NCBI RefSeq assembly: GCF_020080835.1
Contig: NC_058167.1
Span: forward strand, 7,422,459 to 7,486,458
Length of the DNA stretch: 64,000 nt
Direction of reading: 5' to 3'
DNA from: Cotesia glomerata
Taxonomy: Eukaryota > Arthropoda > Insecta > Hymenoptera > Braconidae
Shown: one piece after another, positions 51,608 to 63,686 of the stretch
How the letters are laid out: each line of letters opens with the position of its first letter
Numbering within the stretch: position 1 is the stretch's first letter
Position numbers and translations under genes: made by a program
Notes under the pieces: model-generated
What the model was told of the DNA's origin: nothing
Databases searched by the model: none
Seen by the model: only the letters and a program-made list of their open reading frames with translations

Positions 51608-54600
51608 TTTTTTTTTTCCAAAAAGCCCTTTCAATTTAACCTATTCTTTAATTCTATAAAAATGAATTCGATTATTTACAAACATAGCATAACATTTAAT
51701 ATGAATTTTTGAGAACGCATTGATATGCAGATACCTTCCGAAAACATGCTAAAAAAATTTAATAACAGTCACGTTAGATTCCGTGACGACAAACCTTATA
51801 AAGAATTTTTTTCTCCACCTTAATGCAACGACATGTATGTATTATTAAAATTACAGTAAACATTTACATTGGTATATTTAGTAGAGATTTCGCAAATAGT
51901 ATATCATTTTAAAAATATATAAATAATATAATATTAGTGAGAGCGATCGTATTTAAATCTAAATCTAGATCTAGAGTATAATTTGGAATTTAATAAATTT
52001 AAAATTATAAAAGCATAAGTTATAAATTATTGCGTGATGACTAAAAATAAGGGAAAATATTACTCTTAATCAGGTCATTCGTTATCGGGTTCGGTGTAAT
52101 CGTCTACTATTAACTCACCTCAATAGTAATTATTAAACGCAGCATTAATTTTTATCGTTATCATGCAAGGGTAATCGATAGATCAAAGTTTAAATGTCGT
52201 AATGGTAAACGTACCTTCCGGATTCAAACTTATTTTTATAAAATTGAAAATTATATATAAAATATAAAATACGTAACAAAAGGATATATAATATTACAAA
52301 TATGTCATAGAAAGGGTAAAGAAGCAGTCAAGTATTGGTATTACATTGCTCTTTACACGTCAGCAAGGATTCTCGAGCGAGTAACAGTAAGTCTTCTTGT
52401 ACATTATCCGACAGAGATACATTTAGACGGTAGAGAGAATCCAACACATTACATACCATTCGTTCCTTCATCTTCATTTTCTCATTTTCTCCATCTATAT
52501 AATGTCACGGTAAATAATTGTGATAGTAAGTCTACTCGTTACTTTTGAAAGTTATACTCATCAGTAATATTACTCACTCACAATTCAGAATCGACACATG
52601 AAACTTGACACCTGACACTTTACACCGTTGACTCATCAAATATTTAGATTTGAATAATTTATTTTGGATTTTATTTCCCAGCGATCAGGGTTATTTATAT
52701 CTATCTCTCTTTTGGCAAGAAACTTTTTGAATTAGCAAGGTAACGATAATAATTTAGATGCGTTCAGTTGGCACAAGTTTCCTCTAGGGTTGACTTTGAC
52801 AGTCCTCTTCGGTGGTTGGTATTATGCCAAATGCAGGCTTTGTTAAGGATAAGCACCAATAACTTTTCACCCAGCTTTCATATTTCTCAGTATCTCTGTC
52901 TCTCTGTCTTGTTGTTTATTTATGTCTCTGATTATCTAATTACTTGACTATGAAAACAAAATTTGTTTAACGCAAAGTATCAACAACGTAACTGTCAAAT
53001 TAATCCTCCCTTAAATCAAATGGCTCTGAAACTAAAACACATTGCAGTGACGTGCATCGCATATATATTTGTAAAAACTGTATAAATTCTTAAAAGTGAC
53101 GGTAAAATTTGTTTGACCCAGAATTTTAAAAATATTAACTTAAACTTATAAAATATTCAAACCTCGTTTTACGCTATTTTATATTTCAATCTTATTTCAT
53201 AAATTTATATTCATAAATCTTTTATCCTAAATAACGTCTATAATTTTAATTTCAGTTATTTTATTTTTTATTTTTTGTATCAAAAATTTAAACGGATATG
53301 ATTTATTGACGTGTCGTAGGAATAATATCCCCGATTTAGTAAAAATATTTCTCAGTTATTTATTTTAATCGACAAGATCTACTGTCAATTTGTCAAGGAT
53401 CTTGCGATTTAAATAAATAAATAAGAGATCGTATATTTTGTGATTTAACAAATTGACAGAGCATCGGTTGATCTGGATTTATGGCCAGTATAAACCATAT
53501 AAACCAGAGCAGGCGTCTTAAATTGTAGCAAGTTGAGCGTTGAATAAAACAATGACCCAAGGATCGTCCAAACAATCGACCGTAAACTTTCTGTAGTAAA
53601 TATATATATTTTTTTCTGATAAATTTTGCAAGTGAATAACGAACGAAAAGTCTATAAATAACCAGTAGCAGTGTTTACCAGTACACTGTCTGTTTTTATA
53701 TATATTTATTTTTTTTTTTTTTATTTGATCGGACAATAATTTTAGCGCTTACTCACTTGTCTGCCGCAATCGTATACGCTCAAGTCGTTTCGATTTATCG
53801 GGATATCGAGTTACTCCTGGTGAGAATAATCAGTAACAGTCGAGGGGTATAAACAAAAATATCAAAGCAAGTAAATAAAATTGTACCGTCGACAGCAAGG
53901 ATTCACGATCTGATGCTGCTGCAGCACTCGTTCAACAATTCTTTCCCAATATATTTTCTCTTTATTTATTAATTTTAACTTTTTTTGTGATATTTATTGA
54001 AAACTACCGAGCGAAAATATAAATAACAACCGTCACTGTTGTCAATACTCTACTTTACAACGAGATAATTAATTCAATAATTAATGGTGATAGAAAAAAA
54101 CTAAAAAAGTCGACCATTTTTCGCATCTGCTATTTTTAGTGATTTATTGCTTTAATTACTACCGAGTCAATTATTGGTAAAATTAACATGAACATAATAA
54201 TGTAAATTATCAAGCAACATAGTGGATGACTATACAGACAGACTGTTTATCAAAGAGACAATAGCTTAGGAGTATACCGAGTATTGGGAACTCTCTGCGA
54301 TATTTATTACCGTAACATTAGACAAATGGATAAATTACATTAGGTTGTACCCACTTGTGTAAATACATACACTGAATGCCAAATAAATCATTTAGTTACG
54401 TTACTCTTTCACTGTGAAAAAAATAAATTTTATTTTAATTTATTATAAATTTTTGAGAATGTTAATCCTTATATATATTTTAAACATAGATTTTATTATT
54501 TACTTAAGGAGATAAAACTAGTTTTAGTCAGACGTCGAGTATGATTATTTAAATTATTACCGTCAATGGGGATATTTAACAATGATATAGAGGTTTATAG

Positions 54601-55371
54601 CGCCATTAAGCAATAATAACAATAATTTGTCGAGCGTATGTGTCCGCGCCCATCTGTCATTCGTTTGAATAGCCCGTGAGATTTAATCGTGAAAGGTATG
54701 TGTGGTATTAATTACGATAATGCAAAAGGTGCAGTCGGTTGTGGGAGTTGAGCGTGATAGCGCCGGATATCGATCCAAATTACACCACCACTATACATTC
54801 ATCACCAATTCATGGATTCATGAATTCATATTCATTGGGTCCCTTTTTTTCTTTTATAAAAACTAATTCATTCATAAAGGGTACTTGATAATTTTAAAAA
54901 CCAGTCACGAGCCAACAATAAACTTAATAATAATAATAATAAATAAATAGTTTAAAATTATAAGACAGGGGAATTAATTAACAGGTTTAGTGTCGCCTGA
55001 TAAATTTATTGCCCTAGTGGTAGACAGCCCGTGATAATTGCTCGTAATTTAATGTTCCGGATCCGATATTTCCGAAGCACTATTCCCAGTAATGGCTTCC
55101 CTATGTACCGAGTAAGATTGCTGGTTTAGTACAGGCAGACCGGTATTATTGATTTTTCACCAATTAGCCCGCACGCTCTTTTATAAAAATCCTTTCCATT
55201 TAATTTTTATTATTTTTATTTAGACACCAATGAAGAATTAACGGGTGTAAAAATAAAACTAAAAAGTGTCAACTAAGCAACTCGATATCTTTATCTTTAT
55301 CTTTATCGTAAATCCTTCAGCTTAATCTGGTGGGCCACCACTACCGAGGAGAGTTTCTAAAATAAAATACA
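51608..55371. other. Region upstream of bves, no gene recognised
   Basis: AT-rich. A short inverted pair (ctgtcaattt / aaattgacag) lies near 53384 and 53448. Slightly GC-richer patches near 54630-54760 and 55000-55140 could be regulatory, given the bves promoter immediately downstream; this is inferred from position only. Confidence 0.4.
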
Positions 55372-55407
55372 TATAAAAGGTTTTGTAGCTAGTGGTCGAC
55401 AGTCAGT
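55372..55407 (+). promoter_or_regulatory. TATA box and initiator of the bves-like gene
   Basis: TATAAAAGG at 55372-55380 and TCAGT at 55403-55407 are about 33 bases apart. The first exon would run from about 55405 to an AAAAA/GTAAAT donor near 55450. The acceptor ttattgaag at 55628 lies 13 bases before the ATG, giving a spliced 5'UTR. The donor is of moderate quality. Confidence 0.6.
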
Positions 55408-55641
55408 AGTGAATACTTCCAGGTACCCCGTCGTGTCGATATCGTACAAAAAGTAAATGTTTATGTCAAGTTAGTCTCCTCAGGTGGTCTTGCTTTTTGG
55501 CACGCCAACCTCGAGCATATCCAACTAAAGTACAAGTAACCTCTTAACTATAATGATATCGATGTTTACCATCAAGGACTTTAATAATTAAACATGTGAC
55601 ATTGGTTTTTTTTTAAATAATTATTGAAGGCGAAGAAGGTG

Positions 55642-58600
55642 ATGGCCCGTACCGCGCGCTCGCGACGAAAGATGGCAAACACAACAGATACGGGGCACAC
55701 AGTAACTGGAAGCAGTCTTCTCTCAACGTCAAACTCAACATCTTTTATTGATGGCTCGAGTACAACGTACCCGACAGCCCCGTACTCCAGTGAAAGCTAC
55801 AGCAGCTTCAACTACACCAGTTTGGCGAACAGTTTCGGCGTAGGAGGCGTAGGAGGGTACGCTCTCGATGACCTTAACTATACAGAACTTTGGATTGACG
55901 TTTGGAATAATACCGAAGCCACTAATGTCACCCAGAGACTCAATTCAACGGTACTACCTCCTCTCGGTGGTTACTGCAACGAATGGGAATCTGCACAACA
56001 CAAGCTCTTTCAGGTATAACATATATCCATCCTAGTCCCAATTAACCAAATCTCTGCTCAAATCCAAACTGAAATCCATCTTAGTTTATATCTTTGGGCA
56101 ATGCAAATGCCCTTGTCGTCTTTATCGTCCAGCACACACAACATGACCAGCTCCTTGTCGTAATCTTGTAGTCTTCATGTCCTTCTAATTGCAAATGTAC
56201 ATAACCAGCATGCAAATTCGGCTTTGAGTTGTCCACCGCACTATTGCACCCTGCTACTGCTGCTGCTGCTGCTGGTCATTTCCTCTGTGGTGGTAACACA
56301 CCCAATAAACTTTACTTTCTGGTTAACCGCTTTATTTGCTTTATTCGCTTTATTTCCTAATTTACCGTCATGCAGATCAAATTATAAATTTAAAACTAAA
56401 CTAAAACAATCATTTAAATAATTAAAAATGGATTTAGGCTGCTAATTTATTTTTCGCTGCGGCATTTATCGTCCCACGGTCATTCAAAGCATCTGTATTC
56501 GCACTGCGTACATTTCTGACGGCTGGATTCATGTTGGCGGCACTCTGGGCGGGAATGACAATTTGTGCTCTGGACGCGATGCTCTGGTCGCTGGCTCTGG
56601 GATTATTAAACGGCGTTCACTCTTTGATACTTGCCTGTCGGTTCTTACCACCGGCGTTGAGCCCGGAGCTCGCTGAGCTCTACCTCAAGCTCTTCAAGCC
56701 TTATCGCGTCAGTAAAAAACACTTTCAAGAGCTCGCCAAGGAGGCAAGAATACTCAAGCTGGATCCAGGTCAGACTTATGCGACTGAGGGCATCTCGCCG
56801 GCTGACGAAAGGCTGTCTATTCTTCTGCGTGGCAAGTAAGTCCCTGCACGGAAAAAAGTAAACTGTAAAATTCACTCGGATTCCGGTTAATTTTTATAGT
56901 TTCAAATAGCACAGCGGACATCGGGGTGGCAAAAATATAAATATTACAGAACTTAATGTAGAAAGTTTAAAAGCCATAATTTATAATTTAAAATCGAAAA
57001 TAAGTGATTAGTAGCTGTCACTATAGTAAATAACGACTCTCTCATCTTAAAAAATTACAGTTTCAAACAGTAAAAATTGCCATTTCAATAGATATAGTCC
57101 ATACTATGAGGAGAAGAGGAACTCAGATGAGGAAAAGAGGGTCTCACTCTGGGAGAATTTAACATTTGAAACAGTAAAAATTTTACTTTTAAAATATACA
57201 TTTTACCAGTCCAAGCAGGTCAATAATTATAGTTTCATTTTTAGCGTTGCGTTTAAAATTTACCATTTTACTTTGTAAATATTGACGTTGCTTGTATTAG
57301 AAATTTAGTAACTTTATTTTATACTTTTTACATATCATACGATCATTTTTTAAGTACGAAATAATAAATATCAAAGTCAAAATTCTTAATTATTATACTT
57401 TAACATTTTTGATATTCATATAGCGAATTACTGTTTGAAATAGTATTTTCTTCCATTTAAAGAATAAATTGTAGCGTTTAAATGATAAATATTATAAAGT
57501 GAATAGTAAAATCACGATTTTACTGTTTGAAATGGTAATTTTTAGCAGTATTATTTATTATAAATCGACTATTATTTATTACAGTTCACTTTTTTCCGAG
57601 TCTAAAATAAAAAATAAAAACTGCATTTATTTATTATTATGAACCTATATTTTATTATTTTACAGATTAAATGTAACGTGCGAGGGTACTCACCTGCATT
57701 ACGTAAATTCTTATCAATTCGTAGACTCACCGGAATGGGAAGCGACACATGAAAACATAAACGACGTATTTCAAGTGACGATAAGAGCCGAAGAGTCGAG
57801 CACATACATTTGCTGGACAAGACTGAAACTACTACGTGTTCTTAGGCATCGACCACTGCTTAAAATAGTCCTCAATACACTTATCGGGAAGGACATTACC
57901 TCAAAACTTTACGCGTTAAACGAACAATTGTCTGGAATAGTGACGATACCCGAAAGCACTAATAGCCCGAATCCTTATCGCGGGATGGCTCGGAGCTTGA
58001 GCGTCGATGCGGTTAATACCGAGACTGCCGGGAGAGTCAGATCAACCACATGGAAATCTCAACGGAGACATAGTAATCCACGTAATTAGATAACATTTTT
58101 TTTATTGTTTGTTTAAAGCTTGTTGTTGTTATTGAATTTTCTTTTCTTCCCAATTGCTAATTTATTTTTATTATGTTTATTGTAAAAACAGGGAGCTCTC
58201 CCCAGCGTGTATCGAATCAGTACTGGACGCCGGTTGTTGCTAACCATTTCACACCCTCGTCTCCGTTCATCTCAATGCAGCAGAACAACGTTGGTTACTC
58301 GTTAATTCCACAAAATGTTACATTTTCACCTCCTCCACCGACACGGCCACCAGCTGCGACGCATCCACCCCTTCTGAGACAACGCAGCGCTGGTGGACCC
58401 GGTGGTGATTACACGCTGCTACCACAAACGCCAAAACTCGAACGCAAACGATCAAAAAAAGCTACCAGAGAGGTAAATATTTGAATATTTCTTAAAGTCA
58501 AATTTAAAACAGATAGTTGTCTAGTCTGACGGCCAAAAAGAACAAATATACCTTTTTTTAAATCCTACACTGATAGAAGGATTTGTTTATAGTTAAAAAT

Positions 58601-59084
58601 ATTTCTTAATATTTAACAAGTCATTTATTAGAGATCACTTTTTAGTCCTTAACAAATATTTCTTAGCATTTAAAAAGATTTATTAATATTTAATAAATGA
58701 ATATCATATTTATTAAATACAAACAAATCATTTTAAATACTAAGAAATATTTGTTTAATACTAAAAAGTGGTCTCTAATAAATGATTTGTTAACTATTAA
58801 CAAATATTATTTAATACAAATAAATCCTTCTATCAGTGTAGAGTTTTTATACATATCTAACTCTAGAGTATTCTTTTGTTGAATCTTGTTTTTTTTTTTC
58901 GTTTTTTATCTTTTACTTGCTCAGCACAATAAAAGTTTTCTACTTGGATTTAAATATATAGTAGCTAGTCTAGAGCTCTCAGCTGGTTAATATACGAGTG
59001 CATAAATTTCAAGAAAGTAAAATAAATGTTGAATAAAATAATTGTAATTCTGTTGAACAGGTAACCTTTGAGACACCTGTATGA
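55642..59084 (+). CDS. bves: Blood vessel epicardial substance / POPDC1-like Popeye protein, 496 aa
   Basis: cAMP-binding three-pass membrane protein of the Popeye family. Coding exons: 55642-56013, 56438-56835, 57666-58081, 58192-58472 and 59061-59084 (1491 nt, phases consistent). The extracellular N-terminus is long, about 124 residues versus a few tens in vertebrate POPDC1, and has seven N-glycosylation sequons (NTT, NST, NYT twice, NNT, NVT, NST). Helices lie at about 125-137, 142-165 and 170-190. The Popeye domain spans about 195-320, with LFKPYRVSKKHF, GQTYATEG, RLSILLRGK, the phosphate-binding-type FVDSPEWE (275-282) and GKDITSKLYALNE; the last favours POPDC1. The C-terminus is Pro-rich and basic, and an eight-codon final exon ends FETPV. 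A second in-frame ATG at 55672 is an alternative start. Introns 2 and 4 carry transposons. Confidence 0.92.
56847..57600. mobile_element. 754-bp CACGG-type element filling most of bves intron 2
   Basis: The left end CACGGAAAAAAGTAAACTGT and the right end ACAGTTCACTTTTTTCCGAG are complementary with few mismatches. The interior is AT-rich with repeated 'gtttcaaa'/'tttgaaa.agt' motifs. It starts 11 bases after the exon 2 donor and ends 65 bases before the exon 3 acceptor. Confidence 0.75.
58565..58841. mobile_element. 277-bp near-palindromic MITE in bves intron 4
   Basis: The termini CTACACTGATAGAAGGATTT and AAATCCTTCTATCAGTGTAG are perfect complements. The rest of the element folds back on itself through repeated TTTAATATTAAG-like segments. 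No ORF. Confidence 0.85.
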
Positions 59085-59347
59085 CGTTCGCTTGACGGGG
59101 AGGGTCCAGCGAGTGTACCGCTTCTTTCGTTTTCACCGAAACGCTCCGCAACCTAGCCCCGTCGGCATCAAGACTCTAAAAGTCGTAAAACTACTACTAA
59201 TACTACTATTACTATCACTAAAATATTATTATTATTAATAATAGTAATAATATTTAGGCAATTTGGCCTAAATAAAAAAATAAATGAGAAAGTGATCTTC
59301 CATATTATTATATATGAAATTAATAAGTGATTTTAAAAACAAAGTAA
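59085..59347 (+). other. bves 3'UTR start
   Basis: Untranslated sequence after the TGA at 59084, GC-richer for about 100 bases and then AT-rich. AATAAA motifs near 59270 and 59282 are candidate poly(A) signals. If they are not used, the 3'UTR continues into the inverted-repeat element. Confidence 0.5.
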
Positions 59348-60254
59348 CCCTAGTAGAAATGTAATCAAGTATCTGGCCAGTAACTGGCTAGTTTAACTAG
59401 ACTTAAGCTAGAAACTGGCTAGTATAATATCCAGTAACTGTCTAGTTACTAGCCAGTTTTACAAGACATCAAATAAAACATGGTGACACTTGTAGATTTT
59501 GAGGTTATTTAAAATTAACTATGGATAAGTTTGTTACAATTCAAAAGAGTAATAATATTAATAATAAAAATAGTAATAATTAATAAATGGAATAATTATA
59601 AAATTTATTTATGAATTTAACATTTAACTGGTATATAAAAGTTTCATTTATAAAAGTATTAAGAACTATGAAATAAGTTATTAATTTATTATATTATATT
59701 CTTAAATATAAAACTAAAAACATTAATAATATAAAAAAATAAAAATAACAGTTATTTTTAAAAGTGTTTTTGCAAGTATTGGCAAATCTGGAAGAACCCT
59801 TGTGGAAAAATTTCTCTGAAATAACTGTAAAAAAATTTACAGTAAAAAAATTAGTTAACTCCTCGTAAAATTTTTAATAATTCATCTAGATGACAGTCTG
59901 GAGTATTTGTTTTGATTGCCCACAACCGCAATTCGGTTATTATGTCAATTTTTTAAATTTTATCCATTTTCTTAAATATATTATAAATTATTTTTATATT
60001 GAAATACTCAATTTTTTTTTAATTATTTACACTGTTTCTGAATATTATTATTATTATTTTGAATTGTAACAAACTTATCCATATTTAATTTTAAATAACC
60101 TCCAAATCTACAAGTGTCCATGTTTTATTTGATATCTAGTAAAACTGGCCAGTAACTAGACAGTTACTGGATATTATACTAGCCAGTTACTAGACATGAT
60201 CGCTAGCCAGATACTAGATTTAATCGAGTAAAAACTTGATCATTTCTACTAGGG
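59348..60254. mobile_element. 907-bp long-TIR element downstream of bves
   Basis: The ends CCCTAGTAGAAATG / CATTTCTACTAGGG begin arms of roughly 200-230 bp. The subterminal part is packed with CTGGCTAGT / ACTAGCCAG motifs. An inner block, shared by both arms, runs from aaataaaacatgg through tggataagtttgttacaatt. The core is AT-rich with no ORF. Confidence 0.85.
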
Positions 60255-63027
60255 AAAATAATAAGTTGTAAGTTTAGTTACTTATTGAAAGTATATTTTT
60301 TAGTTGCCGAGGTTTTTAGTATTTTAGTTAGTACAGCAGGATAACAGAATAACGGCGCATTCGCGACATAAGGGCAGCCAAAAACGTTAAACTTTGGCAA
60401 CTATCGATCGCGTATGCCATTGAGAACTTCAGGATGGAGATGAATGTTCAAGTTACGGCCAAAAAAAGCCCAACTCATAGCTTATATACTGCGATCAGAA
60501 AAGTTTACGAGTTTTATAGGAATAACAAAATATATATAAATATATTAATTCATTTTAATTATTATTATTATTAATCAACACTATTTGTGTTGTTGTTATT
60601 TAGAATTTTTATTCGATTGTATTTTAGCATAACAACAATTTTTAGATTTACAATATTATTTGTTTGTTTTTAAATATATACGGTATAAATTTTTCACAAA
60701 TATCCGTTTTGTTTTGTTATTTTATAATACTATTAATTATTAAAATAAAATGGATATTTACAATTATACCATGTTGATCTTCTATTGATATTGATATAAT
60801 AAATAATAATTTTTGAATAAAAAAAATTTGTATAATATATATTTAAAGATAAAAAAATAATTGATAAAGTTGTTGTTCTGCTATTTTTATTACATTGACT
60901 GTGATTATAACGAGATATAATTGTTAAGACTTGAATGAATTAAAAAAATTTTTTAAAATGAAAAAAAAAATAAAACAAATAATCATTGGTAAACGCTATA
61001 TTTATATCTCATTAAACAAAACTAAATGATCGAGATAATATAAAACTTTTTTCTCGTACAAGTATTTACTGTAAATTTTAAAAAACTAAAGTCCAATTAT
61101 TTCTTTATCTACGACTTGAATTTGCTCGAATTTACATTATTATTATTATTATTGTTATATTATGATTTTATCAAAAAATATAAAAAAAAATATATAAAAT
61201 TATATTTATGTTTATTTGTCTTTTTTATATTTTAATCTTTATTCTGCATTGACAATGAAAAATAATTAAAAAATAAAACAAAACAAAGTAAATGAAATCG
61301 CGAAGACAAAAAAATAAAATATTTAAAAAGTAAGACGAAAACCGATTCCGCTTTTGCCTAGATTTTGCTCAAAGTACATTAAACAAAAGTAATTAAATAA
61401 ATAAAATAAAATAAAATAAAAATAATTGTACGAATCGAATCACATATCTATAGCTCTAGGATGCTCTGATTTTATTTGACGTCATTTTATAAGCCTCGTA
61501 ACTTAACGAAAAAATATAAATAAATAATCTTAAAGACAATGAAGTAAAAATAATAATAATAATTATTATTCACGTTGTAATAGAAGAAATAATTTATTTG
61601 GATTATTTCGCCGAAAAATATGAATAAATAATATTGAGACACACAACAGCCGTACTTTTATTATCTGTTCATAAGTCAAATTTACTCTCGTTAGTACATA
61701 GGACATGTATATTCATACGTAAAAAAGTCCTGATAAATCTACGCTGCGTGAATATAAGGGCCTTAAATGCGAGCTGCGTGAATGTACAGGCTCTTATATT
61801 CACGCTGCGTGGATTTATCAGGGTTTTTTTATGTGTGAATAGACACTTCTTAGTACATAATACTAATAATAATAATAATATATAAATAAATCAAGTGCAA
61901 ATTTAAATCATAAGACATCCATGAGTGCTTGATAAAATGATAAATGATGTGATATACATTTTATCGAATAAAAATAATTGACAGATTACAATCCATCTAA
62001 TCTTTTTACCACCAAAATAAATTAACTAAAATAATATTAATAAGCGTTATTAACGATTAAACAAAAAATGGATTATTTAATTTAAATTTAAACGCAATAA
62101 GTGCTTCGATAACTGATTTATTAAGTCGAATAATTAATAGCTGATAAATAATAATTAATAATTAAAAATTAAAAGTTGCAATAAAGTGCTTGGTGAATAA
62201 TTAATAAGAGTAATTAATACTAAAACACGGAAAATTGTAGTATACATATTATCCATATAAATATAAATAATAAATCGTAAAAAAAAAAAGAAAAAAAAAA
62301 TAACGACGAGCGAATAAATAATAATATTTAGTGATAAGTGGGTGAATAATTGTTAAGTGTAAATGACTAGCGAAAATAATAATAAAATAAAAAAGTGTGC
62401 TGTATGTTTCTATGTTTTATATATCAGACGATGAGTGAGAGAAAAGAAGTAGAAGCATAGAATTTAAAGGGATGATTGCGGTATTATTATTCAAAAAAAA
62501 TTATACTGTTACAGAGCATGTTCCTAAATATATTTTACGCTATAAATTATATACATATACGTACATATGTGTACATACGTGCTTATATTAAAGTAATAAT
62601 AATAATAAAGAGAGGATATAAAGTAATAAAATAATAATTTGATCTCTAAGTAAATATATATTTATTTAATTATAATTTTAATTTAAACATATTGAATTGA
62701 CATTCCTTGAATAGTGTATGTACCATTAGAGAGTAAAAGGAAATCTATTGAATTTGGTAGTAGAGTTGCATTGAGTATATCTGTAGAAGTATCGATATTG
62801 GCAAGCTAAGGCGGGCAGTTAGCCAACCGAGCTGTAGTATTGGAAAACCCGTAGAGACAAAGAGAAAAATAAGATTAAAAAAATGACCAAACTGGATATG
62901 TGTTGTCGTCAGCAGCAGTACCACTACCTATATCAGTCTAATGGTATAACAGTGTATATATGTGCGGGGATCCTCTCAACAAAAAGATAAATTAGTATTC
63001 GGCCAGTCTGTATGGACACGCCCGCAT
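60255..63027. other. AT-rich downstream region with one hairpin element
   Basis: A block of slightly higher complexity at 60340-60510 may still belong to the bves 3'UTR. Much of 60520-62700 is low-complexity A/T. A hairpin element lies at 61711-61840. No coding sequence is recognised. Confidence 0.45.
61711..61840. repeat. 130-bp hairpin element
   Basis: The left arm 61711-61763 pairs with the right arm 61788-61840 (attcatacgtaaaaaagtcc versus its near complement, and cgctgcgtgaatataagg / cttatattcacgctgcg). The loop carries a third, degenerate ctgcgtgaat. Pairing is about 90 percent by eye. Confidence 0.8.
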
Positions 63028-63070
63028 TATAAAACTTATATTCTAGTGACTTTGATTTATTTACGTCTCA

Positions 63071-63304
63071 ATGAATCCACTATTGGGATTTTCATTTATT
63101 TTTTGCTGGCTATCGGTATCTGTATCGGAATTAAATAGATATTCTCTTCTGTTCGATGCACCGTTATACTCAAAAATCAACACGGATTCTATCTCTATAA
63201 TACTCATCTATGTTTATTTTTATTATAATAACACCTTCAAGTATTTTATCATCATTATATTCATTATTATTATTTTTATCATCGTTAAAAATGATGTCAA
63301 GTGA
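63071..63304 (+). CDS. Low-confidence signal-peptide open frame
   Basis: Unrecognised. The 77-codon frame starts MNPLLGFSFIFCWLSVSVSE, which reads as a signal peptide, then LNRYSLLFDAPLYSKINTD. It ends in a low-complexity Ile/Tyr run that looks noncoding, so the frame may be only a first exon (possible donor GTATTT near 63239). A TATAAAA box at 63028-63034 lies 43 bases upstream. Without a second exon the case is weak. Confidence 0.2.
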   Translation: MNPLLGFSFIFCWLSVSVSELNRYSLLFDAPLYSKINTDSISIILIYVYFYYNNTFKYFIIIIFIIIIFIIVKNDVK

Positions 63305-63647
63305 TTTGACAGGCTGATTTTATTTAAATAATTTAATAAATTTAAAATGTACGGAGCTGATACGGCAACATCTGTCTTTAAATAAATCCGTGCTCCGAAA
63401 ATTCTTATTCTATTTCTCTCTTTATTTTTATTGGACGGTATTGCGAGAAAGAACAAAAAAATGAAATAAATAAAAACAATAAGAGCGAAGAATAATATGT
63501 CGGTGAATTGAAACGTGACGCGATGTGAGTGTGAGTCTGTATTTTGTCAGTACATTTTTCACTCAGTACTGAACTAACGATCGAAAAAATAGTAATTAGA
63601 AATAAACAAACTACTGTCAGAATGCATCGAGTGTTTGAGGTTGTTAC

Positions 63648-63686
63648 TGTGACGAGTGACGAGTGACGAGTGTCGAGTGTCGAGTA
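63648..63686. repeat. Heptamer tandem repeat (GTGACGA)n
   Basis: About five units of gtgacga, with a C variant (gtgtcga) in the last two. A short simple repeat with no gene context. Confidence 0.8.

Noticed and set aside
56224..56421. Leu-rich plus-strand frame between bves exons 1 and 2
   Set aside because: It lies in the intron fixed by homology and phase; the Leu run is a GCT repeat.
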